DNA of 64,000 nucleotides from positions 249,514,830 to 249,578,829 of the forward strand of contig OV884057.1 in assembly GCA_930367215.1 (NCBI GenBank). Reading direction: 5' to 3'. The DNA comes from Pollenia angustigena (Eukaryota; Arthropoda; Insecta; Diptera; Polleniidae). Positions 1-11,017 of this stretch are shown here, one piece after another. The stretch's first letter is position 1, and every line of letters starts with the position of its first letter. The position numbers and the translations under genes are program-made. The notes under the pieces were generated by a model. The model saw only the letters and a program-made list of their open reading frames with translations. It had not been told where the DNA came from and ran no database searches.

Positions 1-1579
1 ATAGATAATAGCGTATAAATAAAGTTCAAAGCTCACATATTTCTAAGTAATTTTATAATTTATTTCGTTGTAAACATTTTTGATGTTTGCAGATTGGTGA
101 CAAAATATTTCTTATGTATTCTCTCCATATGAATTTACAAAAAAATAAATAAATGACTAAAGATGATTTTGTGGAAGTTCCACCTTGTATGACGACATAT
201 AATGTGCCTATTTAAATACACACATACATACGTAGATATAGACGGAACCTCTATTGTTATGATATCGGTATTCATTCGGTGAAATCCTTGTATGTTATTT
301 TGTGACTGGAATCCATAAACTGATAACAATTTTTTGCAAACTTGTGTTAATTACGTGTTAACAGTAATTAAATACATGACAAATATATGCTATAAATAAA
401 CATAACACGACTATTGCACTGTAAAGAACAGTGCAAAGAACATACCTAACACCAGAACCGTTGCCAAATTAAATTGTGGGTTACACCACTTCTGCGCTGA
501 TAGCCTCATATGTAAATAAAGCCAGTGTTGCCAGTGAATTTTTCGAAAAAATACCTACACATGATAACAATAATCCGATTTTTCCCTACCCGTTGAAAAA
601 ATTTCCTTTACAAAAATCCCTACGCATTATTGTCATTAAAATAGAATAAATAGATTAAAATAAATAAAATAGATAAAAAAAATTTTATGAATATTAAAGC
701 TTTCACAAAAAATTAGAACAAAACGTATGTACTTTTAATAAAATTCAATTTAATCTTTCAACATTAAATGATATCTTAGAAAAAACATATACAAATTAAA
801 GTTCCGACTAAGTTTTTTGTAAAAAAAATTTTTATTTATTCAACATTTCTTTTCTGCGTCTAACTTAGAACTAACTTTTTCACCTGTCCAAAAGCATATT
901 TAATATTTGTTTTTTTCTTGTTCTCAATGGGCACGTTTTTTTCTATATTTTAATATTATTTAAGTTGCAGACATAGCGCCAGCATAAAGTATGGGAATTT
1001 TTTAAGCGTGTGTTGCAATCCGATACCGAAAGAATTTATTTAAATTTGTTTTAAAAAATTCCGCTGAAACTGAATTCTTAACATACATACATACGTATTA
1101 GTGTCGCTAACTTTTAAGCGACAAACAACTATGGAAATATATTTTTATGCGCTTTTAGGGAAAAGTTTTTAACCTTTTTGGACATAAAAATATCACTAAG
1201 AAAACGTTTTATTTCATAAATAAAGGGATATGACGAAAAATCCCTACATTTTGGAGGTTAGAAAAAATATGCATTAAAAAACGAGTTTTAAGTCAAATAA
1301 GGACCAGTCTCATATACATTTAGCATCAAGGTCGGACTTAAAAAATTTATACGGTTAGAATCAGAGTCGGAGTTAGATTTTTTTTTATTTCGCGGGATGC
1401 CGAAAAAAACATACTTTTCCCTGCTTTCGCGGAAAAAGAAAGAAATTTTCGATCCATAGGTGAAAACCCTGTGAAGAAATACTTCTTTAGCCTTTTTAAA
1501 GATATTTTCTATCAATATTGTAGGTAAAATCATCAAATTGGTAATTGTAAAATATATCATATCTTAAGATTATAATTAT
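1..1579. other. AT-rich noncoding stretch
   Basis: No recognisable coding sequence on either strand; the short open frames are AT-rich and match nothing I know. A CAGTGTTGCCAGTG motif starting at 523 looks like the end of a hAT transposon, but I could not find a matching partner end, so no element is called. Short ACAT-type simple repeats occur near 230 and 1085. Confidence 0.5.
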
Positions 1580-1676
1580 CAGGGCAAGAAAGTTCATGCA
1601 CTTAAAATCGCAAAATATGCGCATAAAACATGCACTAAAAATCGTAAAATACGCAAAAATAAAAGTAAACAAGTTA

Positions 1677-2758
1677 GAGTGCTATATTCGGCTGTGACGA
1701 ATCTTTGATACCCTCCACCGACAGTTCGAATGTTTAAGGAGTAATATCTGTGTGATGTTATTATTATCTTAAACTGTGACGATTTGTTATCATTTATGGT
1801 TTTAGGCGACTAAACTGTTTTCCGGTAGTAGGGTTTATATGGGGCCTAGGGTAAATTATGGACCGACCATCACGAAATTTCACAGCGTCATTTCTAGTCC
1901 TTTAAAACTGTGACGTACCAATTTCTGTTATGATAGCATTATTAATTATGGTTTTAGGTGTACTAAACTGTTTTCCGGAAGTAGGGTCTCTATGGGGCCT
2001 AGGGTAAATTATGTACCGATCTTGCCGAAATTTCACAGTATCATTTATAGTCCTATAAAACTGTGACGAGCCAAAATTTGTTATGATTGCATTATTTTTT
2101 ACGGTTTTAGGCGTACTAAACTGTTTTCCGGTAGTAGGGTTTATATGGGGCCTAAGGTAAATTATGGACTGATCGTCATGAAATTTCACAGTATTATTTC
2201 TAGTCCTAAAAAACTGTGACGTACCAAATTTTGTTACGCTAGCGTTATTTTTTTACGGTTTTATGCGTACTAAACTGTTTTCCGGGAGTAGTGTTTATAT
2301 GGGTTAGGGTAAATTATGGACGGATCTTCACGAAATTTAGCAGCGTGATTTTCAGTCAAATGTTTTATTTGCAAAATCTTATCTCATTCCGTGCCTTGTT
2401 CCAGCATTTATGTTATTTTTTGTAACAAAATTATCAATTTTTTTAGGTAGTGGTTCCACATTTTGATTCATAGCTCCGGTCCTACTGCACCGATTTTGCT
2501 TGGATTTCAATCCCAAACTGCTTAGGATAACTACAAGCAATTTGGCACCAAGTTTGTTCATTTCTTTTGAGTTGTTCGAAAGTGAGCGTGTTTTCAACAG
2601 TCGGACAGACAGACGGATATGGCTAAATCGACTTAGAATTACTTAAGGACCCAGAATATATATACTTTATGGGGTCTGAGATGAATAATAAAAAAGTTTC
2701 ACACGGAATGACAAACTTAATATACCCACTTCACTACTAATTGTGGTGGAGGGTATAA
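1677..2758. repeat. Dispersed fly repeat inserted in the hAT element
   Basis: Starts with GTGCTATATTCGGCTGTG and a TACCCTCCACC motif; ends with GGTGGAGGGTATAAAA, so the ends are inverted. Near the right end is a block with PUR-rich GACAGACGG, CTAAATCGACTTAG and GGACCCAGAATATATATAC. The same block recurs at 54670-54982, and the left-end motif recurs at about 61195. Similar blocks are common in Drosophila intergenic DNA. I do not know its transposon class. Confidence 0.6.
1770..2362. repeat. Four tandem copies of a 153-bp unit
   Basis: The landmark TAAACTGTTTTCCGG occurs at 1811, 1964, 2117 and 2271, spacings of 153, 153 and 154 bp. Each unit also carries GGGGCCTAGGGTAAATTATG and a CACGAAATTTCACAG box. 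Copies differ by scattered substitutions, so the array is not recent. Minus-strand open frames across it are repeats, not a gene. Confidence 0.85.
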
Positions 2759-2836
2759 AAATATGCATTAAAAATATATTTATTTAACCATATTTAACAA
2801 AAAAAAAAAAAAAACATAAATACATTTCATTCAGTT

Positions 2837-3795
2837 TTAAAAACTTAAAACATAGTTTAAAAAGTAGTAGTAGATAAAGATATATTTACATATATAAATA
2901 AATAAGTTTTTTTTTAAGTTATCAAATGTAAAACTCATTCTATTTGGTCTTAAAACAGTTTTAAGCATTGAAAGTGTTCGTTCGACATCAACGGATGTAA
3001 TAGGTGGATATTTAAAAGTGGTCAACTCCTTTGTAGAATATTCATTGTCTACAATTTTTTCTTTACTGGAAGGTAAATTAAAAATATTACCAATTTCTTT
3101 AACTTTTTTAAATCCGGCATTCTGCATAAATTTTGGCTTTTATTTTTTCGCCGATTTGACCTTCTACTTTTCTTATTTTAATGACAGCGTCATCAACGAG
3201 TTTAACCGAGGTGTTCAATGATTTAAACCCCTGAAGTTCGGTTATTGTCTCGACTAGAAACCCATTGTATGAGTGTATAAATTCTAATTGAGCCTTTATA
3301 TTAGGTACATTTACAGCCAATCCCACGATGTAACACGTTAACGTTCGCATAGAAAATAACATTTTAAACAAAAACAATTTCTAACATTTTGTTTTTGTTT
3401 TCAATTTTATTTTCTATGCGAACGTTAACGTGTGACATCGTGGGATTGGCTGTTAAAATATTGTTTACTTTTTTATCGCGACTATAGTGTACAACTTGGC
3501 GATATAAGTTTTTATAAGGGTTGTTTTCGTAGGAATGGTTTCATTGTTATATTTGTTTAAAAAAATTCTATCATTTTGGTTGATTAGGTAATAGAGGGAT
3601 ATCTGCAGACACCAGAGCATTATACAATTCCAAACTAAATTTGCTAGTCTTATCCCCAAAAGTTGATTTTCTTGAAATTAAAGTTTGCGAAACGTTTTCA
3701 TAAATCATATATCTTTGTGTTTCTGGCTTTGAAGGTGCTGATTTACTTGAAATTTTAAAATGAAACACCTTTTTGTAAACTTTGCAAAAACACAC
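2837..3795 (-). pseudogene. hAT transposase remnant, N- and C-terminal parts only
   Basis: Reading down the minus strand, 3795-3571 encodes a zinc-finger-side N-terminus with the hAT-like stretch SKFSLELYNALVSADIP. A frame change near 3600 continues as RIFLNKYNNETIPTKTTL (ending 3465). After a palindrome, 3320-3108 encodes FIHSYNGFLVETITELQG and VDDAVIKIRKVEGQIGEK, and 3127-2837 encodes the C-terminal dimerisation motif PPITSVDVERTLSMLKTVL. These segments match the order found in intact hAT transposases of about 600 residues. The RNase-H-like catalytic centre is missing and at least two frame changes are present, so it is a dead copy. Confidence 0.75.
3313..3453. repeat. Palindrome with arms of about 70 bp at the hAT deletion point
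   Basis: The left arm begins ACAGCCAATCCCACGATG and the right arm ends with its complement, with very few mismatches and almost no loop. It lies exactly where the central part of the transposase is missing. It could be a small foldback insertion or an inverted duplication made during deletion repair. Transcribed, it would fold into a long hairpin. Confidence 0.85.
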
Positions 3796-4080
3796 TTATT
3801 TAAAAGATTATTTTTGGCATTTTTTTCCTTAAAAACAATTTATTTTATTAATACTTTTTGGATTTTAGGTCATACTTCTTACACCGTAAATCAAAAATAT
3901 TATGTTGAGTTCTATTTTTTCTTCGCCGAACATTATTTTTATTTGCTGTTTCTTCAAGTAAAAAAAACCGCGAACAAAATGAAATGTCAAAAACTGTTTT
4001 ATTGTTACTTCTACAATTATGTGCACAATTATACAAATTGTATAATTTTTGTATGTGCTACTTTTTAAAAGTAAAAGAAA

Positions 4081-4263
4081 CAAGGTGAATTTATAATAAA
4101 ATGTAGGTAATTCAGTACCAAACACCAACATGTTGTTTTTGCTCCTTGAAAATGTCGAAGTTAGCAGATTTTCCCATACTATTTTGACTGTTTGACAGCT
4201 TCAGGGCTGAAACAACTATAACCAGCTGATTCACTGACTACACCTTATAATGAATTCGCCTTG
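4081..4263. mobile_element. 183-bp MITE of the CAAGGCGAATT family, copy in unit 1
   Basis: The left end is CAAGGTGAATTTATAATA and the right end is the complement of CAAGGCGAATTCATTATA. The flanks AAAAGAAA and AACAGAAA match at seven of eight bases and are a likely target-site duplication. A related, larger element at 57060-58113 has a clean 9-bp duplication. An identical copy at 7048-7230 comes from the segmental duplication. Confidence 0.65.
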
Positions 4264-4578
4264 AACAGAAAGATATTTCTAAACAAAAAACTTAGAAAAG
4301 AGCAATTTTTTTTATAAATATTACAAAATATGACGAAAAATGTGAATTTATAACACAATTTCCCAAAATATGACGAAAAATATGCTTTTATAACAAAATA
4401 TGCAAAAACATGCATTTAAAGCAAAATATGCAAAAATATGCACTAACAAATTGATGCCATTTTACTGGAAATATTGTGATTCGCAAATATATTAACTTTA
4501 GGTGGGTCTCAGAGTACCGACAACAAACATGCATTTGCATGAAGTCGCTTGCCCTGATAATTGTACATTTATATTATA

Positions 4579-6164
4579 CTAGCATTTAACCCGCTACTTC
4601 GTTAGCGTCTCCTTTTCCTTCGTGAACATATTTGTATGCCAAAGCTTATTTTTCTAGGTTTAAATTATTTTAATTTATAGCATCTAACCCGCTACTTTGT
4701 AATCAGGCCAAGTTGTATAATTTTTATTTAAATTTTATTAAAACGGCCGAATTTCGTAAAAGTACCAGACAATTACTTACTTTTTTTTATTTATTACACA
4801 AAAATAAGTATTAAATTAAAAAAAGTACCAGTTTATAAATAAATACCAGTTAAAGAACAAAATAGTACCAAAACCCCTCTTAAAGATTCTAATTCACTCA
4901 GGACCTTGCATGTTTAATTTTATCTTTCTGGGCCCATTAAAAATGGAAAATCAAAAAGTACTTGTTAATGAATAAAAAAATACCATAAAATTCCCTCTTA
5001 TAGATTCTTATCCACTCAGGAAATTGCATGTTGAATTTTATTATTCTAGGTTCAATATTAACGGAAATTCAAAAAGTACCAGTTAAAGAACAAAAAAGTA
5101 CCAAAAAGCCCTCTTACAGATTCTCATTCAATCAGGACCTTGCACGTTTAATTTTATGTTTCTAGGTCCAATACTAACGGAAATTCAAAAAGTACCAGTT
5201 AAAGAACAAAAAAGTACCAACAACTTCCCTCTTATGGATTCTTATCCACTCAGGACCTTACATTTTTAATTTTATCTTTCTAGGTCCAATACCAACTGAA
5301 TTCAAAAAGTACCAATCAAAGAATAAAAAAGTACCAAAAAGTTCATTCTTATAGATTCTCATCCATCCAGGACATTGCATATTGAATTGTATGTTTCTAG
5401 GTCCGAAACTAAAGGAAATTCAAAAAGTACCAGTTAAAGAACAAAAAAGTACCAAAAAGTTCCGTCATGTTGAATCTTATGTTTTTAGGTCCAACATAAC
5501 GATAATTTAAAAAAAACCAAAAAGGTTAAGTGAAATATCAAATTTCCTGTATTCCCCCTTTTTGGTACTATTTTTCACCCCATTAAAGTATAAAAAATTT
5601 CAGTATTATAGTGGCAGCCCATAATTTAGTACGAATATTTCAATGAATGGAGAAAAATGTTTTTTAAAAAAAGTACCAAAAATAATTACGATTTTTACCC
5701 CTTAAATGTTCGAATTTCGAAAAAGTACCAAATTTATATTCGTATTTTTTTGATAAGTTTCGAATGCGGTATTAACTTTGTTTCTATGTTTATTGGTTCA
5801 AAAGATTTTACACGTTTACTCCCAAATAGGGCCGAATTTCAAAAAAGTACCAGACACCTGTCCGCTTATTTTTCTAAAGAACTACGATAGGTATTAAATT
5901 TTTTTGTATCTCTTTTAGTTTTGGAGATATAAGGTTACCGAATTTTCCCGTTTTTACCCTTTTTTACCCCCTAAACATTCGAATTTCCAAAAATCCCGTC
6001 TTAGTGGATCGATTTGGGGAGTGACCAATCTCTGGTCCGAATTTCAAGTGTCTAGCTTCAGGCGTTTAGGCTGTGCGATGATGAATCAGTCAGTCAGTCA
6101 GTGAGTCAGTGAGTCAGTGAGTCAGTGAGTCAGTCAGTAACGTTACAATTTTATATATATAGAT
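4579..6164. repeat. Dispersed repeat with minisatellite core, copy 1
   Basis: Begins CTAGCATTTAACCCGCTACTTCG and ends with a CAGT/GAGT tract (about 6086-6140) followed by TAACGTTACAATTTTATATATATAGAT. The same ends bound copies at 7546-9595 and 19888-21365, so this is a repeat family. The middle is an array of 117-bp units. No coding capacity is visible; the class is unknown, although such TATATA-ended repeats often prove to be Helitron- or retroposon-derived. Confidence 0.7.
4770..5500. repeat. Minisatellite, about six 117-bp units
   Basis: The landmark AAATTCAAAAAGTACC recurs at 5065, 5181, about 5298 and 5416, spacings of 116 to 118 bp. Each unit also carries a second AAAAAGTACCAA box, a CTCTTANAGATTCT box and TTTCTAGGTCCAAT. 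The matching array in the duplicated unit (7740-8935) has about ten units. Confidence 0.85.
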
Positions 6165-6525
6165 GTATATAGTTATTATACTTTGAGTCATTTGTACTAT
6201 ATTCATATGATGAATTATTATTCGTGAAGCGGACATAACAAAAAATATTTTGCCGAAATCCCTTTATATTTGGCATAACTGTACCTCTAGTAGATATGAA
6301 TGTGTGCGCCAAATATTTTTTTTATTGATGTATACTTTTCGAGTCATGGGGTTCTAATTTGTTGCCGTTTTTGAAAAATTGTTTTTTTTTTTAATTATTG
6401 TTTCGAATTAGAAACGTATGAAATAAAAAAATTTGTTTAAGTCATTCTTGAAGGAAATCGTTTGTTCTTAAAAAAAATATTTTTTCATCCGTAAAACCGA
6501 AAATTAAAATGTTTTTAGCAAATGT

Positions 6526-6762
6526 CTAGTTTTTTAGAGGGATATCTGCAGACACCAGAGCAGGGATATCTGCAGACACCAGAGCATTATACAATTCCAA
6601 ACTAAATTTGCTAGTCTTATCCCCAAAAGTTGATTTTCTTGAAATTAAAGTTTGCGAAACGTTTTCATAAATCATATATCTTTGTGTTTCTGGCTTTGAA
6701 GGTGCTGATTTACTTGAAATTTTAAAATGAAACACCTTTTTGTAAACTTTGCAAAAACACAC
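6526..6762 (-). pseudogene. Duplicated hAT transposase N-terminal fragment
   Basis: A second copy of the N-terminal fragment at 3571-3795, created by the segmental duplication. The 25-bp duplication at the junction repeats the residues ALVSADIP within the frame. No C-terminal part follows, because sequence upstream of 3596 was not included in the duplicated unit. It is not functional. Confidence 0.75.
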
Positions 6763-7047
6763 TTATTTAAAAGATTATTTTTGGCATTTTTTTCCTTAAA
6801 AACAATTTATTTTATTAATACTTTTTGGATTTTAGGTCATACTTCTTACACCGTAAATCAAAAATATTATGTTGAGTTCTATTTTTTCTTCGCCGAACAT
6901 TATTTTTATTTGCTGTTTCTTCAAGTAAAAAAAACCGCGAACAAAATGAAATGTCAAAAACTGTTTTATTGTTACTTCTACAATTATGTGCACAATTATA
7001 CAAATTGTATAATTTTTGTATGTGCTACTTTTTAAAAGTAAAAGAAA

Positions 7048-7230
7048 CAAGGTGAATTTATAATAAAATGTAGGTAATTCAGTACCAAACACCAACATGT
7101 TGTTTTTGCTCCTTGAAAATGTCGAAGTTAGCAGATTTTCCCATACTATTTTGACTGTTTGACAGCTTCAGGGCTGAAACAACTATAACCAGCTGATTCA
7201 CTGACTACACCTTATAATGAATTCGCCTTG
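7048..7230. mobile_element. 183-bp MITE of the CAAGGCGAATT family, copy in unit 2
   Basis: Same element as at 4081-4263, carried along in the segmental duplication rather than inserted separately: the flanks are identical too. Confidence 0.65.
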
Positions 7231-7545
7231 AACAGAAAGATATTTCTAAACAAAAAACTAAGAAAAGAGCAATTTTTTTTATAAATATTACAAAATATGA
7301 CGAAAAATGTGAATTTATAACACAATTTCCCAAAATATGACGAAAAATATGTTTTTATAACAAAATATGCAAAAACATGCATTTAAAGCAAAATATGCAA
7401 AAATATGCACTAACAAATTGATGCCATTTTACTGGAAATATTGTGATTCGCAAATATATTAACTTTAGGTGGGTCTCAGAGTACCGACAACAAACATGCA
7501 TTTGCATGAAGTCGCTTGCCCTGATAATTGTACATTTATATTATA

Positions 7546-9595
7546 CTAGCATTTAACCCGCTACTTCGTTAGCGTCTCCTTTTCCTTCGTGAACATATTT
7601 GTATGCCAAAGCTTATTTTTCTAGGTTTAAATTATTTTAATTTATAGCATCTAACCCGCTACTTTGTAATCAGGCCAAGTTGTATAATTTTTATTTAAAT
7701 TTTATTAAAACGGCCGAATTTCGTAAAAGTACCAGACAATTACTTACTTTTTTTTATTTATTACACAAAAATAAGTATTAAATTAAAAAAAGTACCAGTT
7801 TATAAATAAATACCAGTTAAAGAACAAAATAGTACCAAAACCCCTCTTAAAGATTCTAATTCACTCAGGACCTTGCATGTTTAATTTTATCTTTCTGGGC
7901 CCATTAAAAATGGAAAATCAAAAAGTACTTGTTAATGAATAAAAAAATACCATAAAATTCCCTCTTATAGATTCTTATCCACTCAGGAAATTGCATGTTG
8001 AATTTTATTATTCTAGGTTCAATATTAACGGAAATTCAAAAAGTACCAGTTAAAGAACAAAAAAGTACCAAAAAGCCCTCTTACAGATTCTCATTCAATC
8101 AGGACCTTGCACGTTTAATTTTATGTTTCTAGGTCCAATACTAACGGAAATTCAAAAAGTACCAGTTAAAGAACAAAGAAGTACCAAAAACTACCCTCTT
8201 ATAGAATCTTATCCACTTAGGGCATTGTATATTCAATTTTATGTTTCTCAGTCCAATAATAACGGATATTCAAAAAGTACCAGTTTATTAACTAAGAAGT
8301 ACCAATAAGCGATTTTAGAGATTCTCATTCACTCAGGACCATGCAAGTTTAATTTTATGTTCATTAGACCAACAGTGGCGAAAATTTAAAAAAAGTACCA
8401 TTTAAAAAACGAAAAAGTACCAAAAACATCTCTCTTACAGATTGTCATTCACTCAAGAGGTTCCATGTTTAATTTTATGTTTCTAGGCCCAATACTAACG
8501 GAAATTCAAAAAGTACCAGCTAACGAATAAAAAAGTACCAATAAAATCCCACTAAAAGATTCTCATTTACACAGGATCGTGCATGTTTAATTTTATGTTT
8601 CTAGGTCCAATACCGACGGAAATTCAAAAAGTACCAGTAAATGAACAAAAAAGTACCAACAACTTCCCTCTTATGGATTCTTATCCACTCAGGACCTTAC
8701 ATTTTTAATTTTATCTTTCTAGGTCCAATACCAACTGAATTCAAAAAGTACCAATCAAAGAATAAAAAAGTACCAAAAAGTTCATTCTTATAGATTCTCA
8801 TCCATCCAGGACATTGCATATTGAATTGTATGTTTCTAGGTCCGAAACTAAAGGAAATTCAAAAAGTACCAGTTAAAGAACAAAAAAGTACCAAAAAGTT
8901 CCGTCATGTTGAATCTTATGTTTTTAGGTCCAACATAACGATAATTTAAAAAAAACCAAAAAGGTTAAGTGAAATATCAAATTTCCTGTATTCCCCCTTT
9001 TTGGTACTATTTTTCACCCCATTAAAGTATAAAAAATTTCAGTATTATAGTGGCAGCCCATAATTTAGTACGAATATTTCAATGAATGGAGAAAAATGTT
9101 TTTTAAAAAAAGTACCAAAAATAATTACGATTTTTACCCCTTAAATGTTCGAATTTCGAAAAAGTACCAAATTTATATTCGTATTTTTTTGATAAGTTTC
9201 GAATGCGGTATTAACTTTGTTTCTATGTTTATTGGTTCAAAAGATTTTACACGTTTACTCCCAAATAGGGCCGAATTTCAAAAAAGTACCAGACACCTGT
9301 CCGCTTATTTTTCTAAAGAACTACGATAGGTATTAAATTTTTTTTGTATCTCTTTTAGTTTTGGAGATATAAGGTTACCGAATTTTCCCGTTTTTACCCT
9401 TTTTTACCCCCTAAACATTCGAATTTCCAAAAATCCCGTCTTAGTGGATCGATTTGGGGAGTGACCAATCTCTGGTCCGAATTTCAAGTGTCTAGCTTCA
9501 GGCGTTTAGGCTGTGCGATGATGAATCAGTCAGTCAGTCAGTGAGTCAGTGAGTCAGTGAGTCAGTCAGTAACGTTACAATTTTATATATATAGA
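7546..9595. repeat. Dispersed repeat with minisatellite core, copy 2
   Basis: Same repeat as at 4579-6164, with the 117-bp array (7740-8935) expanded to about ten units. The four additional units lie at about 8187-8650. The terminal CAGT/GAGT tract is two repeats shorter than in copy 1. Confidence 0.8.
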
Positions 9596-9600
9596 TGTAT

Positions 9601-10515
9601 ATAGTTATTATACTTTGAGTCATTTGTACTATATTCATATGATGAATTATTATTCGTGAAGCGGACATAACAAAAAATATTTTGCCGAAATCCCTTTATA
9701 TTTGGCATAACTGTACCTCTAGTAGATATGAATGTGTGCGCCAAATATTTTTTTTATTGATGTATACTTTTCGAGTCATGGGGTTCTAATTTGTTGCCGT
9801 TTTTGAAAAATTGTTTTTTTTTTTAATTATTGTTTCGAATTAGAAACGTATGAAATAAAAAAATTTGTTTAAGTCATTCTTGAAGGAAATCGTTTGTTCT
9901 TAAAAAAAATATTTTTTCATCCGTAAAACCGAAAATTAAAATGTTTTTAGCAAATGTCTAGTTTTTTCTTTTATTTTACCATTTACCATTAGCCTAGTGT
10001 GGCTTTATTATACTCTAAAAGTTTGAAAATGGGATCTCCATAAGTTTAAGAATTATGCAAATTTCTTTAACGTGTATTCATTTATTTAAAAGACGTAAAA
10101 AATTGGAGAAGGAGACGCTCATACAAATTATTTTTCCGAACATACATACTAAAATAAACCCTATATTCATTGCTTAAGGGGGCTTTTATACAAATTTAAA
10201 GTTTTTATGGAATCGTTAAAAACTGGCCACCAGTGCTCCTAGGATGCCCCTGGCGGGTCAAATGTATGACCGACCTTACTTTATTTAATGAAAAAATAAT
10301 TAAAAAAAAAAAATAAAAAAAAACGGCAACACTTTAGCGCCCCACAACTCGACGAACAAATCAAATACTTGCCACACACATTCATATATACTAGAGGTAT
10401 AGTTATGCCGAATATTAAGGAAATTTGACAAAAAAAATTTGGTATGTCCGCTTCACGAATAATAATGCATCATATGGATGAATATAGTACAAATGACTCA
10501 AAACATAATAACTAT
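9601..10515. mobile_element. Foldback-like element with terminal inverted repeats of about 200 bp
   Basis: 9601-9805 starts ATAGTTATTATACTTTGAGTC and is mirrored by 10290-10515, which ends in the complement of ATAGTTATTATGTTTTGAGTC. Shared blocks include GTGAAGCGGACATA and GTACCTCTAGTA/GTATACCTCTAGTA. The arms differ by about one base in ten, so the element is old. The 480-bp middle has no coding sequence. No clear target-site duplication. A left half (6173-6535) was cut off by the segmental duplication. Confidence 0.7.
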
Positions 10516-10759
10516 TTTCCTGTTAATTATGTTTTCAAACTTACTTTAAGAAAGACTGTGAGTTCTATGATACCATCTCTTCATTTTTAAGAGACAATAT
10601 AAAACCGCTTTGCTAGTGTTTTTTTAAATTCTTTTAGCCAAATAACAATAAATATACAAATTAATCAAATCAAAAAGTTTTTCTCTCTTTCTCTTATTTT
10701 TTTATTTTAAAAACACCCTCAAACAATGAGGGAAGCAAAAGTATTGTTGTGATACTAAT
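10516..10759 (+). other. Upstream region of transglutaminase exon 1
   Basis: AT-rich sequence between the foldback element and the candidate start region of the transglutaminase gene. No TATA box stands out at a useful distance. Contains a pyrimidine-rich TTTTTCTCTCTTTCTC tract near 10678. Confidence 0.4.
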
Positions 10760-10765
10760 TCAGTT
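10760..10765 (+). promoter_or_regulatory. Candidate initiator for transglutaminase
   Basis: TCAGTT matches the arthropod initiator consensus (TCAGTY) 155 bp upstream of the exon 1 ATG. No TATA box or clear downstream promoter element accompanies it. The hexamer is common by chance, so this is only a suggestion. Confidence 0.25.
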
Positions 10766-10914
10766 AATAAGTTCGATCGCGTTAGAGTAAAACTTTAGCG
10801 GAATATTGTTTGTGGTGTTGAAAATAAAAATAAAATTAACAAATTTTGCTAAAATATTATACGAATGCCATTAATTTAAAAAAAAGAAAATAAATAAAAA
10901 TAACGTTAAATAAT

Positions 10915-11017
10915 ATGGCAACTTGGTATTCGAATTATGTACCCGCTTGGGTAAATCGTTGGTGGCAGCCTTCGCGCCCTTTTAATCCTTACCGAAGTAT
11001 ACGTCCTGGCTCGGAAA
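10915..11017 (+). CDS. Tg: Transglutaminase exon 1 (coding part)
   Basis: Encodes 34 residues plus one base, beginning MATWYSNYVPAWVNRWW. The donor is GAAA|GTAAGA. The leftover base joins with AC at 30612-30613 to make a codon that continues straight into the N-terminal sandwich. A tryptophan-rich, basic N-terminus suggests membrane or surface contact, which is inference. Less certain than the downstream exons, because 19.6 kb separates them. Confidence 0.7.

Larger units (their letters stand above)
1580..4556 (-). mobile_element. Internally deleted hAT transposon with nested insertions
   Basis: The ends are CAGGGCAAG at 1580 and its complement CTTGCCCTG ending at 4556. They are flanked by 8-bp duplications, ATAATTAT (1572-1579) and ATAATTGT (4557-4564), which differ at one base. 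An 8-bp duplication and CAGGG ends fit the hAT superfamily. Inside, on the minus strand, are N-terminal and C-terminal pieces of a hAT transposase with the catalytic middle missing, so the element cannot move itself. It also holds a dispersed repeat (1677-2758), a palindrome (3313-3453) and a MITE (4081-4263). Its 5'-proximal part, from 3596 on, is duplicated downstream at 6563. Confidence 0.8.
3596..9967. repeat. 3-kb tandem segmental duplication
   Basis: Unit 1 is about 3596-6535 and unit 2 about 6563-9967, in the same direction and almost identical base for base. The join (6536-6562) carries an extra copy of GGGATATCTGCAGACACC, so this 25-bp landmark appears twice in a row. Unit 2 is 465 bp longer, which equals four units of the internal 117-bp minisatellite. 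The few other differences are single substitutions and a shorter CAGT tract. The duplication breaks through the hAT element on the left and a long-TIR element on the right, so it is younger than both. A mis-assembly of two haplotypes is the main alternative. Confidence 0.9.

Noticed and set aside
523..1310. hAT element starting at CAGTGTTGCCAGTG
   Set aside because: No complementary end or 8-bp duplication was found downstream.
3760..7035. Plus-strand 102-codon frames at 3760-4068 and 6727-7035
   Set aside because: They are antisense to the hAT transposase N-terminus and its leader, are Phe/Tyr-rich as AT-rich noncoding DNA tends to be, and are duplicated only because the whole segment is.
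4770..8935. CRISPR-like array
   Set aside because: Units of about 117 bp are similar along their whole length, with no conserved repeat and unique spacers, and the locus is in an animal genome.
5657..9329. Identical 77-codon frames at 5657-5890 and 9096-9329
   Set aside because: They lie in the dispersed repeat next to the minisatellite and have no protein features; the two are copies from the segmental duplication.
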